From an uncultured Eubacteriales bacterium (lineage in GTDB: Bacteria > Bacillota > Clostridia > Oscillospirales > CAG-272), in assembly GCA_902491535.1 (NCBI GenBank), contig CABUHS010000053.1:1-9006 (forward strand): 9,006 bases of DNA, in the 5' to 3' direction. Positions 1 through 5,607 of this stretch are shown here, piece after piece (the stretch's first letter is position 1; every line of letters starts with the position of its first letter). Below the pieces are notes generated by a model, which saw nothing but the letters and a program-made list of their open reading frames with translations, had not been told where the DNA came from and ran no database searches. Made by a program: the position numbers and the translations under genes.

Positions 1-143
1 CTGTATCCTGTTTATTACATTATATCAATTTACTAGCCGACATAAAAGGGTGCCTCAGGCTGTTATCTACGCATTGATTCTTGATAGTATTTTATACATA
101 TCAGAATCAAGAGACATTGTATTGCTAAGCTTTATAATGACTG

Positions 144-167
144 ATATGCCTTTCAGGCGTATTTTTT
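144..167 (+). terminator. Rho-independent terminator
   Basis: An 8-bp stem (ATATGCCT pairing with AGGCGTAT, one G-U pair) closes a TTC triloop and runs straight into six T residues at 162-167. It probably ends a transcript entering from the left of the window. A second, looser hairpin (GATTCTTGATA with TATCAGAATC, one bulged T) lies just upstream at 76-108 and could belong to the same 3' untranslated region. Confidence 0.65.
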
Positions 168-174
168 ATTTGCT

Positions 175-191
175 TTTCGATATTATCGAAA
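175..191. repeat. 17-bp perfect palindrome
   Basis: TTTCGATA and TATCGAAA flank a single T. It lies between the 144-167 terminator and the small membrane peptide gene at 279. An operator for that gene is possible, but I see no convincing promoter next to it. As RNA the loop would be too tight unless the stem opened slightly. Apart from this palindrome I see nothing interpretable in 168-265. Confidence 0.35.
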
Positions 192-278
192 CCGAGAGAA
201 TACGTATACATCATGCTGTTAATAATAATGACTGCACCTTTTCATAACAGTACAAATTTGAAGAAAACGGAGGTAGGT

Positions 279-410
279 ATGAAAATTGCAGTAATTATTG
301 GAATCATTGCTTTTATGCTTGCGGATACATTTCTCATGTGGTGTTTGCTTCGGGCAAGTGCGCTGTATGAGCAAAACGAAAACAGATCCGAAATATCCGG
401 TTTGAGATAG
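279..410 (+). CDS. Small single-pass membrane peptide, unknown function
   Basis: This is a 43-residue protein starting MKIAVIIGIIAFMLADTF. I chose the ATG at 279 because a strong ribosome-binding site (GGAGG at 269-273) lies just upstream; an earlier in-frame ATG at 213 has no such site. Residues 3-26 are a continuous hydrophobic stretch, enough for one membrane span (Ile/Val/Leu/Phe-rich, with an Asp at about residue 15). They are followed by a charged tail rich in Glu, Asn and Arg, so it reads as an N-terminally anchored peptide with a short polar tail. A hairpin terminator follows at 431-472, so it seems to be its own transcription unit. I do not recognise a named family. Small hydrophobic peptides of this size in Clostridia are mostly uncharacterised, and a toxin-like or membrane-complex accessory role would be a guess. 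Confidence 0.6.
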   Translation: MKIAVIIGIIAFMLADTFLMWCLLRASALYEQNENRSEISGLR

Positions 411-430
411 TAGAATAATGGATGATATGA

Positions 431-472
431 AACTGACAGATACTAATGTGAGTATCCGCCGGTTGCCTTTTT
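431..472 (+). terminator. Rho-independent terminator after the small peptide gene
   Basis: Arms 431-444 and 451-464 pair at 12 of 14 positions (one G-U counted as a pair, two A-C mismatches) around the loop AATGTG. A TTTTT run follows at 468-472. It sits 20 bases after the stop codon of the 279-410 gene. Confidence 0.6.
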
Positions 473-498
473 AATAAAAGATATTTTTTAAAATAGTA

Positions 499-526
499 TT
501 GACATTTTTATAGAATATGGTAAAAT
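499..526 (+). promoter_or_regulatory. Housekeeping sigma promoter
   Basis: TTGACA at 499-504, a 16-base spacer, then TAAAAT at 521-526 preceded by TGG (extended -10). Transcription would begin near 533 and run through the short reading frame at 635 into the paralogous membrane proteins at 872 and 1533. The roughly 100-base leader is AT-rich and contains no riboswitch that I recognise. Confidence 0.6.
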
Positions 527-634
527 TATATTCATAATATTAAATTTTAATTAATGCTTGAATAAATAGTTTCTCAGGAATTTCCCCTTAACGTATCTTT
601 TAATTTATTATCAGTATAAAATGTGAGGTTTATT

Positions 635-766
635 ATGAAGAACTGTTTTCCCAAAGCGCGCATATCTGTAAATAAAATATCTTTATCGGACGGTAACAGC
701 ATGATTTATGGTGTTACTTTTCCTGAATTTAATATGAATAATATCAGCGCATTGCTTGCCATATAG
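635..766 (+). CDS. Hypothetical 43-residue peptide
   Basis: The frame opens with ATG at 635, six bases after a GAGG ribosome-binding motif (625-628), and ends with TAG at 764-766. The product begins MKNCFPKARISVNKISLSDG and ends in a short hydrophobic run (ISALLAI). It has one cysteine (residue 4) and no membrane span or recognisable motif. It sits in the leader of the transcript that would express the paralog pair, 105 bases before the first of them. It could be a genuine small protein, a leader peptide, or the remnant of a larger gene; the sequence does not decide. A bulged hairpin (778-787 with 807-813 and 820-823, followed by TTTT) lies between it and the next gene and could act as a weak attenuator. 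Confidence 0.35.
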   Translation: MKNCFPKARISVNKISLSDGNSMIYGVTFPEFNMNNISALLAI

Positions 767-871
767 AGGCTTGCTTTGCGCTGTTTTATATTATTATTGA
801 AGCATGAAAACAGTATAAGGCGCTTTTACAGATTTATCGGCAAAAATTAATATTGAAGAAAGGATCATACT

Positions 872-1459
872 ATGGCAGAGCTTGGAGAAAAGATGTCCCT
901 GACAAATATTCCGGAGGATATAAAAAAGATTTCAAGAAAAAAGATTATAAGACGGATTTTAATTCTGATTGCCGTATACGCTTTAGAGGCTGTAATCGCT
1001 GTGATATTTAAGGATACTTTCTATAAACGGGGAATAAACAGTATAGCGATCAATACAGCAGTTATGTTGTTTGTACCGATTCCTTTTCTTATGATTCCGC
1101 TGAAGTTTGATGCATCATGGGTAGGTAAAATACATAGCTGCAAAGTTGTAACAAAAGATTCCTATACATTTGATTCTTCGGAAAATAGGATAACGTTGGA
1201 TTTGATAAACGGAGACGAAGTTCTGACAAAAGAAATAAGCTTTTTTGATTCAAATAGAGATTTAAATATCGAGCGTTATAAAAGGGATTGTATAGCAATT
1301 CATATATTCGGAACAAAATATGCGGCAGTTTTACCGGAAAATGAGAACGATAAAATTATTTGCGTTGTATGCGGAAAGGAAAATGATTTTAGTGACACGA
1401 ATTGCAGTGATTGCGGACATTCACTTTTGAATAAAAATAATATTAAACAAGTACACTGA
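872..1459 (+). CDS. Two-span membrane protein with C-terminal zinc ribbon (paralog 1)
   Basis: This is a 195-residue protein with start ATG at 872 behind GAAGAAAGGA. A conserved basic N-terminus (NIPEDIKKISRKK, residues 12-24) is followed by two hydrophobic segments at about 29-46 and 58-77. A polar soluble region then ends in a CxxC-x10-CxxC zinc ribbon (Cys164, Cys167, Cys178, Cys181, reading CVVCG and CSDCGHSLL). With two spans and a strongly basic N-terminus, both ends probably face the cytoplasm. The zinc ribbon resembles the small ribbons common at the ends of Firmicutes membrane proteins, where the metal site is structural. It is about 60% identical by eye to the next gene, including the sequence around the start codon, so the two arose by tandem duplication. 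It lies downstream of the 499-526 promoter. No function is known to me; a stress, envelope or protein-interaction role is only conjecture. Confidence 0.8.
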   Translation: MAELGEKMSLTNIPEDIKKISRKKIIRRILILIAVYALEAVIAVIFKDTFYKRGINSIAINTAVMLFVPIPFLMIPLKFDASWVGKIHSCKVVTKDSYTFDSSENRITLDLINGDEVLTKEISFFDSNRDLNIERYKRDCIAIHIFGTKYAAVLPENENDKIICVVCGKENDFSDTNCSDCGHSLLNKNNIKQVH

Positions 1460-1500
1460 AAATAATATTTATTTTTTCAAGGACGAGAATTTAGATATTC

Positions 1501-1506
1501 TATAAT
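1501..1506 (+). promoter_or_regulatory. Possible -10 box ahead of paralog 2
   Basis: A perfect TATAAT lies 27 bases before the second paralog's start, but the -35 region (around 1478-1483, CAAGGA) is poor. If used, it would allow paralog 2 to be transcribed separately from paralog 1. Read-through from upstream is equally possible, as no terminator separates the two genes. Confidence 0.3.
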
Positions 1507-1532
1507 GCAGACAGTGCAGAAAGGATTATACC

Positions 1533-2141
1533 ATGGCGGAGCTTGAAGGCAAAATGTTTTTGACAAATATACCTGAAGATATAAAAAAGATATCGAGGAA
1601 GAAGCTTTTTACACGCATTTTTATTCTTTGCACAATATATGTTATCGAAATCGTTATTGCAGTGGTATTTCGGGATATGTTTTTTAAACGCGGAATAAAC
1701 AGTGCTGTTATAAATACTGCAGCTATGCTTTTTGTCCCGTGGTTATTTATTATGATACCACTAAAAAAAGATAGATCATGGGTAGGTAAAATACGAAAAT
1801 GCAAAGTGATTACGAAAACAAGTTTTCAAGCACCCGGTGTATTAAAATCTGATAACGGATATTACGATGCAGAGAACCGTATCGTTCTTGATTTGATAAA
1901 CGGATGTGATGTGTTTTCAAAGGATATAAATTCTTTTAACGTGAGTGGAGAAAGTAAATTAAATAATTATAAAAAAGACCGTATTGCAATTCATATATTC
2001 GGTACAAAGTATACGACGGCTATTCCGGAAAATGAAGATGACAAAACTATTTGTGCCGTATGCGGAGAGGAAAATGAGTGCAGTGATACGCATTGCAAGG
2101 ATTGCGGGCATTCGCTTTTAAATAAAAGTAATGTAAGGTAA
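1533..2141 (+). CDS. Two-span membrane protein with C-terminal zinc ribbon (paralog 2)
   Basis: This is a 202-residue protein whose ATG at 1533 is preceded by AGAAAGGA, as in paralog 1. The architecture is the same: basic N-terminus with the identical block NIPEDIKKISRKK, hydrophobic segments at about 28-46 and 58-77, the block SWVGKI at 82-87, and a zinc ribbon with Cys174, Cys177, Cys188 and Cys191. The differences are a 7-residue longer linker around residues 100-113 (containing DNGYYDAENR) and divergence in residues 96-150. The most conserved C-terminal block is IAIHIFGTKY followed by PENE and DK before the first CxxC. The best-kept parts are thus the membrane half and the ribbon, with the loop between them free to vary, as expected if the loop contacts a changing partner. 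It is closed by the strong hairpin at 2168-2223. Function is unknown. Confidence 0.8.
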   Translation: MAELEGKMFLTNIPEDIKKISRKKLFTRIFILCTIYVIEIVIAVVFRDMFFKRGINSAVINTAAMLFVPWLFIMIPLKKDRSWVGKIRKCKVITKTSFQAPGVLKSDNGYYDAENRIVLDLINGCDVFSKDINSFNVSGESKLNNYKKDRIAIHIFGTKYTTAIPENEDDKTICAVCGEENECSDTHCKDCGHSLLNKSNVR

Positions 2142-2167
2142 TATTTATTTCAGAAATGAGCGATAAT

Positions 2168-2223
2168 AAAAAACTCCTGTATTATTGATACTTTGCAGTG
2201 TATCGGTAAACAGAAGTTTTTTT
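2168..2223. terminator. Long bidirectional terminator between convergent genes
   Basis: Arms 2168-2191 and 2200-2223 form a stem of about 22 bp with one mismatch, one bulged A and two G-U pairs, closing an 8-base loop (TTTGCAGT). Runs of A at the left foot and T at the right foot make it a terminator on both strands. It serves paralog 2 on the plus strand and the kinase-like gene on the minus strand, whose stop lies 35 bases to the right. Confidence 0.8.
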
Positions 2224-2257
2224 ATATTATCGGATCATGCAGATCTCTTTCGGCGGT

Positions 2258-2845
2258 TCAAAGCGTGAATTTGAGATCGCAGCATTTTTTTATATCATAG
2301 GCTGAAAAATACTTTTCTTCGAGCGGTATCCAAATGTTTTTAAAGCGTTCTGCGGCAGCATTACCATTTCGCTCCCTGATACGTGAAAGCTGCGTTTGGG
2401 GATCTGTATCGGCGAAGATGCAAAGATCATAGTATTCTGAAAGCTTGGGGTGACACGAATAAGAACCTTCAATAACGGTTATTTTTCCCGGCGTTACCGA
2501 AACAGCTTCTTTGAATGTTCCTGTTTGGCAGTCGAACGGTCTGTATATGAAATGTTCACCGCGTGACAATGGCATGAGTACCTCGCACAAAAAGCGTTCA
2601 TGGTCTATATTCTCGCCGGGAACAGACAGCCGCTTCGATGTTCTTTGTTCGGGACGCAGAAAGAAATCGTCCATATGAATTACGTCGCATAGGAGCTTTT
2701 CTTCAAGCGCTTTTGCAAGTGTGGTTTTCCCTGCGCCGCACCGTCCGTCAATTGCAATTATAACATGCTTCTTGTATTGTAAAAGCTCCCTGATTGCTTC
2801 CGATATGGGTATGGCAGCATCGTCGGTTTTGATTTTGTCAGTCAT
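2258..2845 (-). CDS. Uridine-kinase-like P-loop phosphotransferase
   Basis: This is a 195-residue cytoplasmic protein. I chose the ATG at 2845 because AAAGGA lies about 10 bases upstream; the frame could extend to a TTG at 2884, but that start lacks a ribosome-binding site. The Walker A loop GRCGAGKTT is at residues 34-42, preceded by a hydrophobic beta strand (HVIIAID). MDDFF at 58-62 occupies the place of the substrate-side acidic motif of uridine/phosphoribulokinase-family enzymes. RPFD at 102-105 and VIEGSYS at 124-130 match the nucleoside-binding and Walker-B-like regions of that family. TDPQTQLSRIRERNG (146-160) fits the arginine-rich lid. The family transfers phosphate from ATP to a nucleoside or similar small hydroxyl compound. 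Such proteins in Firmicutes are often annotated as uridine kinase, but the true substrate is frequently unproven. Length is normal for the family. It lies downstream of the TIM-barrel gene on the same strand, separated by a hairpin, so co-transcription is probably partial. Confidence 0.8.
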   Translation of the reverse strand: MTDKIKTDDAAIPISEAIRELLQYKKHVIIAIDGRCGAGKTTLAKALEEKLLCDVIHMDDFFLRPEQRTSKRLSVPGENIDHERFLCEVLMPLSRGEHFIYRPFDCQTGTFKEAVSVTPGKITVIEGSYSCHPKLSEYYDLCIFADTDPQTQLSRIRERNGNAAAERFKNIWIPLEEKYFSAYDIKKCCDLKFTL

Positions 2846-2914
2846 GAGGTGTGATTCCTTTCGCGTGAAATTTTCAGAAAACAATTAAATTTTTAATGTC
2901 TGAATTTTAAGAGA

Positions 2915-2941
2915 AAAGGACACGCTATTACCGTGTCCTTT
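2915..2941. terminator. Terminator hairpin between the two minus-strand genes
   Basis: A perfect 10-bp stem (AAAGGACACG with CGTGTCCTTT) closes a 7-base loop. On the minus strand it is followed by TTTTCTCTT, so it can end the transcript of the TIM-barrel gene, which stops at 2957. On the plus strand it is followed by TATTTTTG, but no plus-strand gene needs it. Confidence 0.7.
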
Positions 2942-2956
2942 ATTTTTGATTAAGTA

Positions 2957-3736
2957 TCAGAAGAAATTAGCGTGCAGATAGTCGCTGCTTATCTTAAGGC
3001 TGTCAAAAGGATCGCCGGGGCAGCTGTCCTGCTCGACGACGAAATGCTCGACGTTGGAGCGGAAAGCGGACTCCATGATTCCTTCCCACCACAGATTGCC
3101 GTTGCCGATCTCAGTGATTATAGCATAAGGGCTGTCTTCTTTTGCCATGTCTTTGAGATGAAGTATTTTGATGCGTCCTGCAAGTTTGTCGATCCAGTGG
3201 CGAACGTCTGCACCGGCATACTGAAGCCAGCATGTATCAAGAACAAAGTTGACATTCTTAGGATCGAATTCGTTTACAAAGCGGTCCATCGGAAGAGTTC
3301 CGTCGGGAAGCTTGATAAACTCCTGACAGTGGTTGTGGTAGCTGAAAGAAAGACCGTGAGGTGCAATTGTGCTTGCGATCTTGTTTACGCTTGCAATAAA
3401 TGTTTCATATCCTTCGACAGTGCTTTCCCACCAACCGCCTATACCCATGATATCGGTTCCGAGAATCTTATGTTCTGCGATAGCCTGCTCGGTATTATCG
3501 CGGAGCTTTTCAAAAACATCGTGTGTTCCGACGATATCAAGACCTGCTTCGCGTGCAAGTTTTCCGAATTCCTCATAAGAAATTGTTTCGGGATCGCCGC
3601 AGGGACTTCCTGCGGTCTGAATCTCATCGTATCCGATTTTCTTAAGGTTGTCAAAGGTTCTTTTGATTCCTTCGACATCTTTCATTGCAGAACCGACTGT
3701 AAAAAGCTGCACTCCGATTTTTGTCAGTTTTTCCAT
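2957..3736 (-). CDS. Sugar phosphate isomerase/epimerase (xylose-isomerase-like TIM barrel)
   Basis: This is a 259-residue cytoplasmic protein. The start at 3736 is fixed by GGAGG at 3746-3750; the frame stays open further upstream, but that part overlaps the promoter and is not family-like. The family signature runs in order: GVQLFTV at the first beta strand (residues 8-14), GTHDVFEKL near 70, YHNHCQEF at 133-140, LDTCWLQYAGAD at 166-177, HLKDM at 193-197, EIGNG at 209-213 and VVEQD at 233-237. Glu139, Asp167, His193 and Glu235 match, in order and rough spacing, the divalent-metal ligands of the inosose dehydratase/tagatose-epimerase-type barrels. Such enzymes move a carbonyl or epimerise a sugar or polyol by way of a metal-bound enediolate. 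The exact substrate cannot be told from sequence. Length is typical or slightly short. The divergent GH127-like neighbour suggests a role in sugar breakdown. A palindrome on its promoter suggests repressor control. Confidence 0.85.
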   Translation of the reverse strand: MEKLTKIGVQLFTVGSAMKDVEGIKRTFDNLKKIGYDEIQTAGSPCGDPETISYEEFGKLAREAGLDIVGTHDVFEKLRDNTEQAIAEHKILGTDIMGIGGWWESTVEGYETFIASVNKIASTIAPHGLSFSYHNHCQEFIKLPDGTLPMDRFVNEFDPKNVNFVLDTCWLQYAGADVRHWIDKLAGRIKILHLKDMAKEDSPYAIITEIGNGNLWWEGIMESAFRSNVEHFVVEQDSCPGDPFDSLKISSDYLHANFF

Positions 3737-3806
3737 AGGAAATAACCTCCTTATTGCCGTTATCGGCAAGTTGTTTTTCATGTTTAGGGTGGAAATATTT
3801 ATTTCT

Positions 3807-3834
3807 CCGACAATATATTGTATCATACTGTCGG
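3807..3834. promoter_or_regulatory. 28-bp imperfect palindrome, probable operator
   Basis: CCGACA at 3807-3812 and TGTCGG at 3829-3834 are perfect inverted repeats, and an inner TAT/ATA pair extends each half site to 9 matched bases. The palindrome brackets the -10 box of the minus-strand TIM-barrel promoter, so a protein bound here would block RNA polymerase. No regulator gene lies in the window. Confidence 0.5.
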
Positions 3835-3845
3835 CGAAAAAACAA
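3817..3845 (-). promoter_or_regulatory. Promoter of the TIM-barrel gene
   Basis: On the minus strand, TTGTTT (3840-3845) and TACAAT (3817-3822) are separated by 17 bases, with TGA directly before the -10 box as an extended element. The predicted start near 3810 leaves a leader of about 75 bases. The weak -35 and good extended -10 fit a regulated promoter. Confidence 0.5.
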
Positions 3846-3905
3846 CATGTTTTGGAAATAAAATAAAAAACTTATGAGGCTGCAGACTTACAAATAAAAC
3901 TATTA

Positions 3906-3934
3906 TTGACATGATTTTTATAATATGTTAGAAT
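3906..3934 (+). promoter_or_regulatory. Promoter of the GH127-like gene
   Basis: TTGACA at 3906-3911, a 17-base spacer and TAGAAT at 3929-3934, with TGT immediately before the -10 box. This is close to the housekeeping consensus with an extended -10. Transcription would begin near 3941, giving a leader of only about 33 bases before the ATG at 3974. Confidence 0.75.
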
Positions 3935-3973
3935 ACAAAAAGAATATAAAACACCGCGAAAAGGACAAAAAAC

Positions 3974-5290
3974 ATGAGTGAAAAAAACACTGTGCTTCCG
4001 ATAAGTGAATCGGAGCTTAATGAAAGAATACAAAAAAATTATACACGTCTTACCGAGCCTTATTACCGGATAGATCAGGTGTTCGCTCCTGCAGAATACG
4101 ACTGGCCGGGTGACAAAGAAGGACGCGCGCTGCTCGCCTTTGTATGCCATGCCAGGATGACCGGACAAACCGTTCCGTGCCTTCCGCTTATGCGTGCAGA
4201 GCTTGACAGCAGAACTAACGAACGTGATTTCTTCGGACCGCTTTCAGGAGACATTATATTTGAACAGCAGCTGTCCGGACACAGCTGGTATCTCCGCGGC
4301 CTTTGCGCGGCATATAGGCTTTACGGCGATGCGGATGATCTGCGAAGAATGAAAAATGTTTTTGAGGGATTATATCTGCCGACTGCCGGACATTTCGGAA
4401 GCTATCCGGTAATACGTGAAAACAGCGGCGGAGAGGTGAGCGGTCACAGCGCGGCCGTGCAGGACGGATGGCGTCTTTCGACTGATATCGGATGTGCTTT
4501 CATGAGCATTGACGGGCTTTCGGATTATTATGAGGTTACACATGATGACCGCGCGCTTGAGCTTCTCGGCGAGATGACGGAGATATTTGATTCGATAGAT
4601 AAGGTGGCGCTTCAGGCTCAGACACATTGCACGCTTACGGCCGCGCGCGGTATGCTCAGACTGTATAGGATCACACAAGACAGAAAATACTTGAGTTATG
4701 CCAGCAGAATATGGAATACATACATAGACAGCGGTATGACGTATACCTATCAGAATTATAACTGGTGGGGTAAGGGCGATACATGGACAGAGCCTTGTGC
4801 GATCGTCGACTCTATTATGGTAGCTCTTGAGCTGTACAAGCTTGACGGAGATGAATCGGCGCTGACTGTTGCGAGACGAATATGGCATAACGGAATGGCG
4901 AGTGCGCAGAGACCGAACGGCGGCGCAGGAACGGACAATACTGTCGGTGCGACCTGCGATATCCTTGCTTCTCAGATGTATGAGGCATTTTTCTGCTGTA
5001 CTATGCGTCTTGCGGAGGGATTGCTCTGCGTAAAGGAGAACCGCGAACTTCTGACTGCACAGCTTACGGGCGATCTTGAGGCTGATGAGTACGGGGTATA
5101 CAGTGACGGAGATATAATATATGCAGAATTGCTTCCGTGTGAAAACGCTAATATGGCAGAGGAATACGGCAATTTGCCCGAACTTTCCATGATGCGGGAG
5201 GCCGACGGACATAAGCTTATTCCGCTTGTAAAATACTACCGTGTTTCGGAAGAGCTTGTTCCGTTGATACGTCAACGTGTCAGATTTTAA
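3974..5290 (+). CDS. GH127-like (alpha/alpha)6-barrel protein, possible L-arabinofuranosidase relative
   Basis: This is a 438-residue protein with ATG at 3974, eight bases after AAAAGGA, and no signal peptide, so probably cytoplasmic. Barrel-type motifs include WPGDKEGRALLA (44-55), SGHSWYLRGL (101-110) and QTHCTLTAARGMLRLY (216-231). DTWTEPCAIVDSIMVALELY (269-288) and FFCCTMRLAEGL (339-350) follow. In GH127 beta-L-arabinofuranosidases the zinc site uses Glu-x-Cys and a Cys-Cys pair, one Cys being the nucleophile. Here Glu273-x-Cys275 and Cys341-Cys342 have the same pattern and comparable spacing. The protein is shorter than the usual enzyme of about 650 residues: the flanking beta-sandwich domains are absent, and I see no glutamate at the place of the usual acid/base residue about 16 positions before Glu273. 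It may act on a small oligosaccharide inside the cell, or have a changed mechanism. It is divergent from the TIM-barrel gene, which suggests a shared sugar pathway. The family call is from memory of motifs, not from a search. Confidence 0.65.
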   Translation: MSEKNTVLPISESELNERIQKNYTRLTEPYYRIDQVFAPAEYDWPGDKEGRALLAFVCHARMTGQTVPCLPLMRAELDSRTNERDFFGPLSGDIIFEQQLSGHSWYLRGLCAAYRLYGDADDLRRMKNVFEGLYLPTAGHFGSYPVIRENSGGEVSGHSAAVQDGWRLSTDIGCAFMSIDGLSDYYEVTHDDRALELLGEMTEIFDSIDKVALQAQTHCTLTAARGMLRLYRITQDRKYLSYASRIWNTYIDSGMTYTYQNYNWWGKGDTWTEPCAIVDSIMVALELYKLDGDESALTVARRIWHNGMASAQRPNGGAGTDNTVGATCDILASQMYEAFFCCTMRLAEGLLCVKENRELLTAQLTGDLEADEYGVYSDGDIIYAELLPCENANMAEEYGNLPELSMMREADGHKLIPLVKYYRVSEELVPLIRQRVRF

Positions 5291-5307
5291 TTATGTTATT
5301 TATATAG

Positions 5308-5340
5308 GCGTCGGCAGGGAACTCTTCCGACGCTTATGTT
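5308..5340 (+). terminator. Terminator after the GH127-like gene
   Basis: GCGTCGG (5308-5314) pairs with CCGACGC (5327-5333), with an inner GGAA/TTCC option in the loop. The following TTATGTTTT is a broken T tract, so termination is probable but not perfect. It starts 18 bases after the stop codon. Confidence 0.6.
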
Positions 5341-5500
5341 TTCCGTATAAAATCGGTGTTATATATCGGTATTTGTACTTAAATAAGAATATTCATGTTT
5401 TTTTCGAATTATTTCGGCGGCAGACCGACTTACTGTTTATCTGTTTATGATTTACCGCAGCAACATTAAATGGCTGTTTTACTGCTTATGATTTGATCTG
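5341..5500. other. Non-coding gap before the sigma operon
   Basis: This is the main part of a 317-base stretch without a gene. I find no reading frame with a ribosome-binding site. The only structure is an imperfect 13-base direct repeat, CTGTTTATGATTT at 5441 and CTGCTTATGATTT at 5482, spaced 41 bases apart (about four helical turns). It lies 50-90 bases upstream of the ECF-type promoter and could be a pair of activator sites, but two copies are weak evidence. Confidence 0.3.
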
Positions 5501-5501
5501 C

Positions 5502-5570
5502 AAATTTTTCTGAAATATTTTTTGTTTTCCTGTAATATTAAGGGTGCATTTTCTGTCTATATAGGTGAAG
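5502..5570 (+). promoter_or_regulatory. ECF-type promoter of the sigma operon, probably autoregulated
   Basis: An AT-rich tract with TGAAA (5511-5515) leads to TGTAAT at 5531-5536, then 18 bases, then GTCTATATAGGTGAAG from 5555. Neither TTGACA nor a well-placed TATAAT is present. The same arrangement, with the same 18-base spacing, lies at 8867-8935 before the last gene. ECF sigma factors typically use a -35 containing TGTAA or GAAC and a -10 centred on CGTC or GTCTA, and commonly drive their own operon. Assignment to the sigma factor at 5608 is therefore well motivated, but inferred. Confidence 0.7.
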
Positions 5571-5607
5571 AGGTCGACAAATAAAAATCAGCGAGGAGAC
5601 GGAGAAA

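Noticed and set aside
50..247. 65-codon GTG-start frame at the left edge
   Set aside because: It has a weak ribosome-binding site, and the clear terminator at 144-167 lies in its middle, so it is unlikely to be translated.
2602..2612. GTCTATATTC inside the kinase-like gene
   Set aside because: It lies within coding sequence, has no TGTAAT element at the right distance, and points into no gene start.
2972..3745. 257-codon plus-strand frame
   Set aside because: It is the antisense shadow of the well-supported TIM-barrel gene. Its translation is cysteine-rich with no family motif, and it has no ribosome-binding site.
3737..3826. N-terminal extension of the TIM-barrel protein by 30 residues
   Set aside because: The extension covers the predicted transcription start and palindrome, has no ribosome-binding site, and the family normally begins at the strand reading GVQLFTV.
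4370..5275. 301-codon minus-strand frame
   Set aside because: It lies entirely opposite the GH127-like gene, whose protein has clear conserved motifs. The antisense translation shows none.
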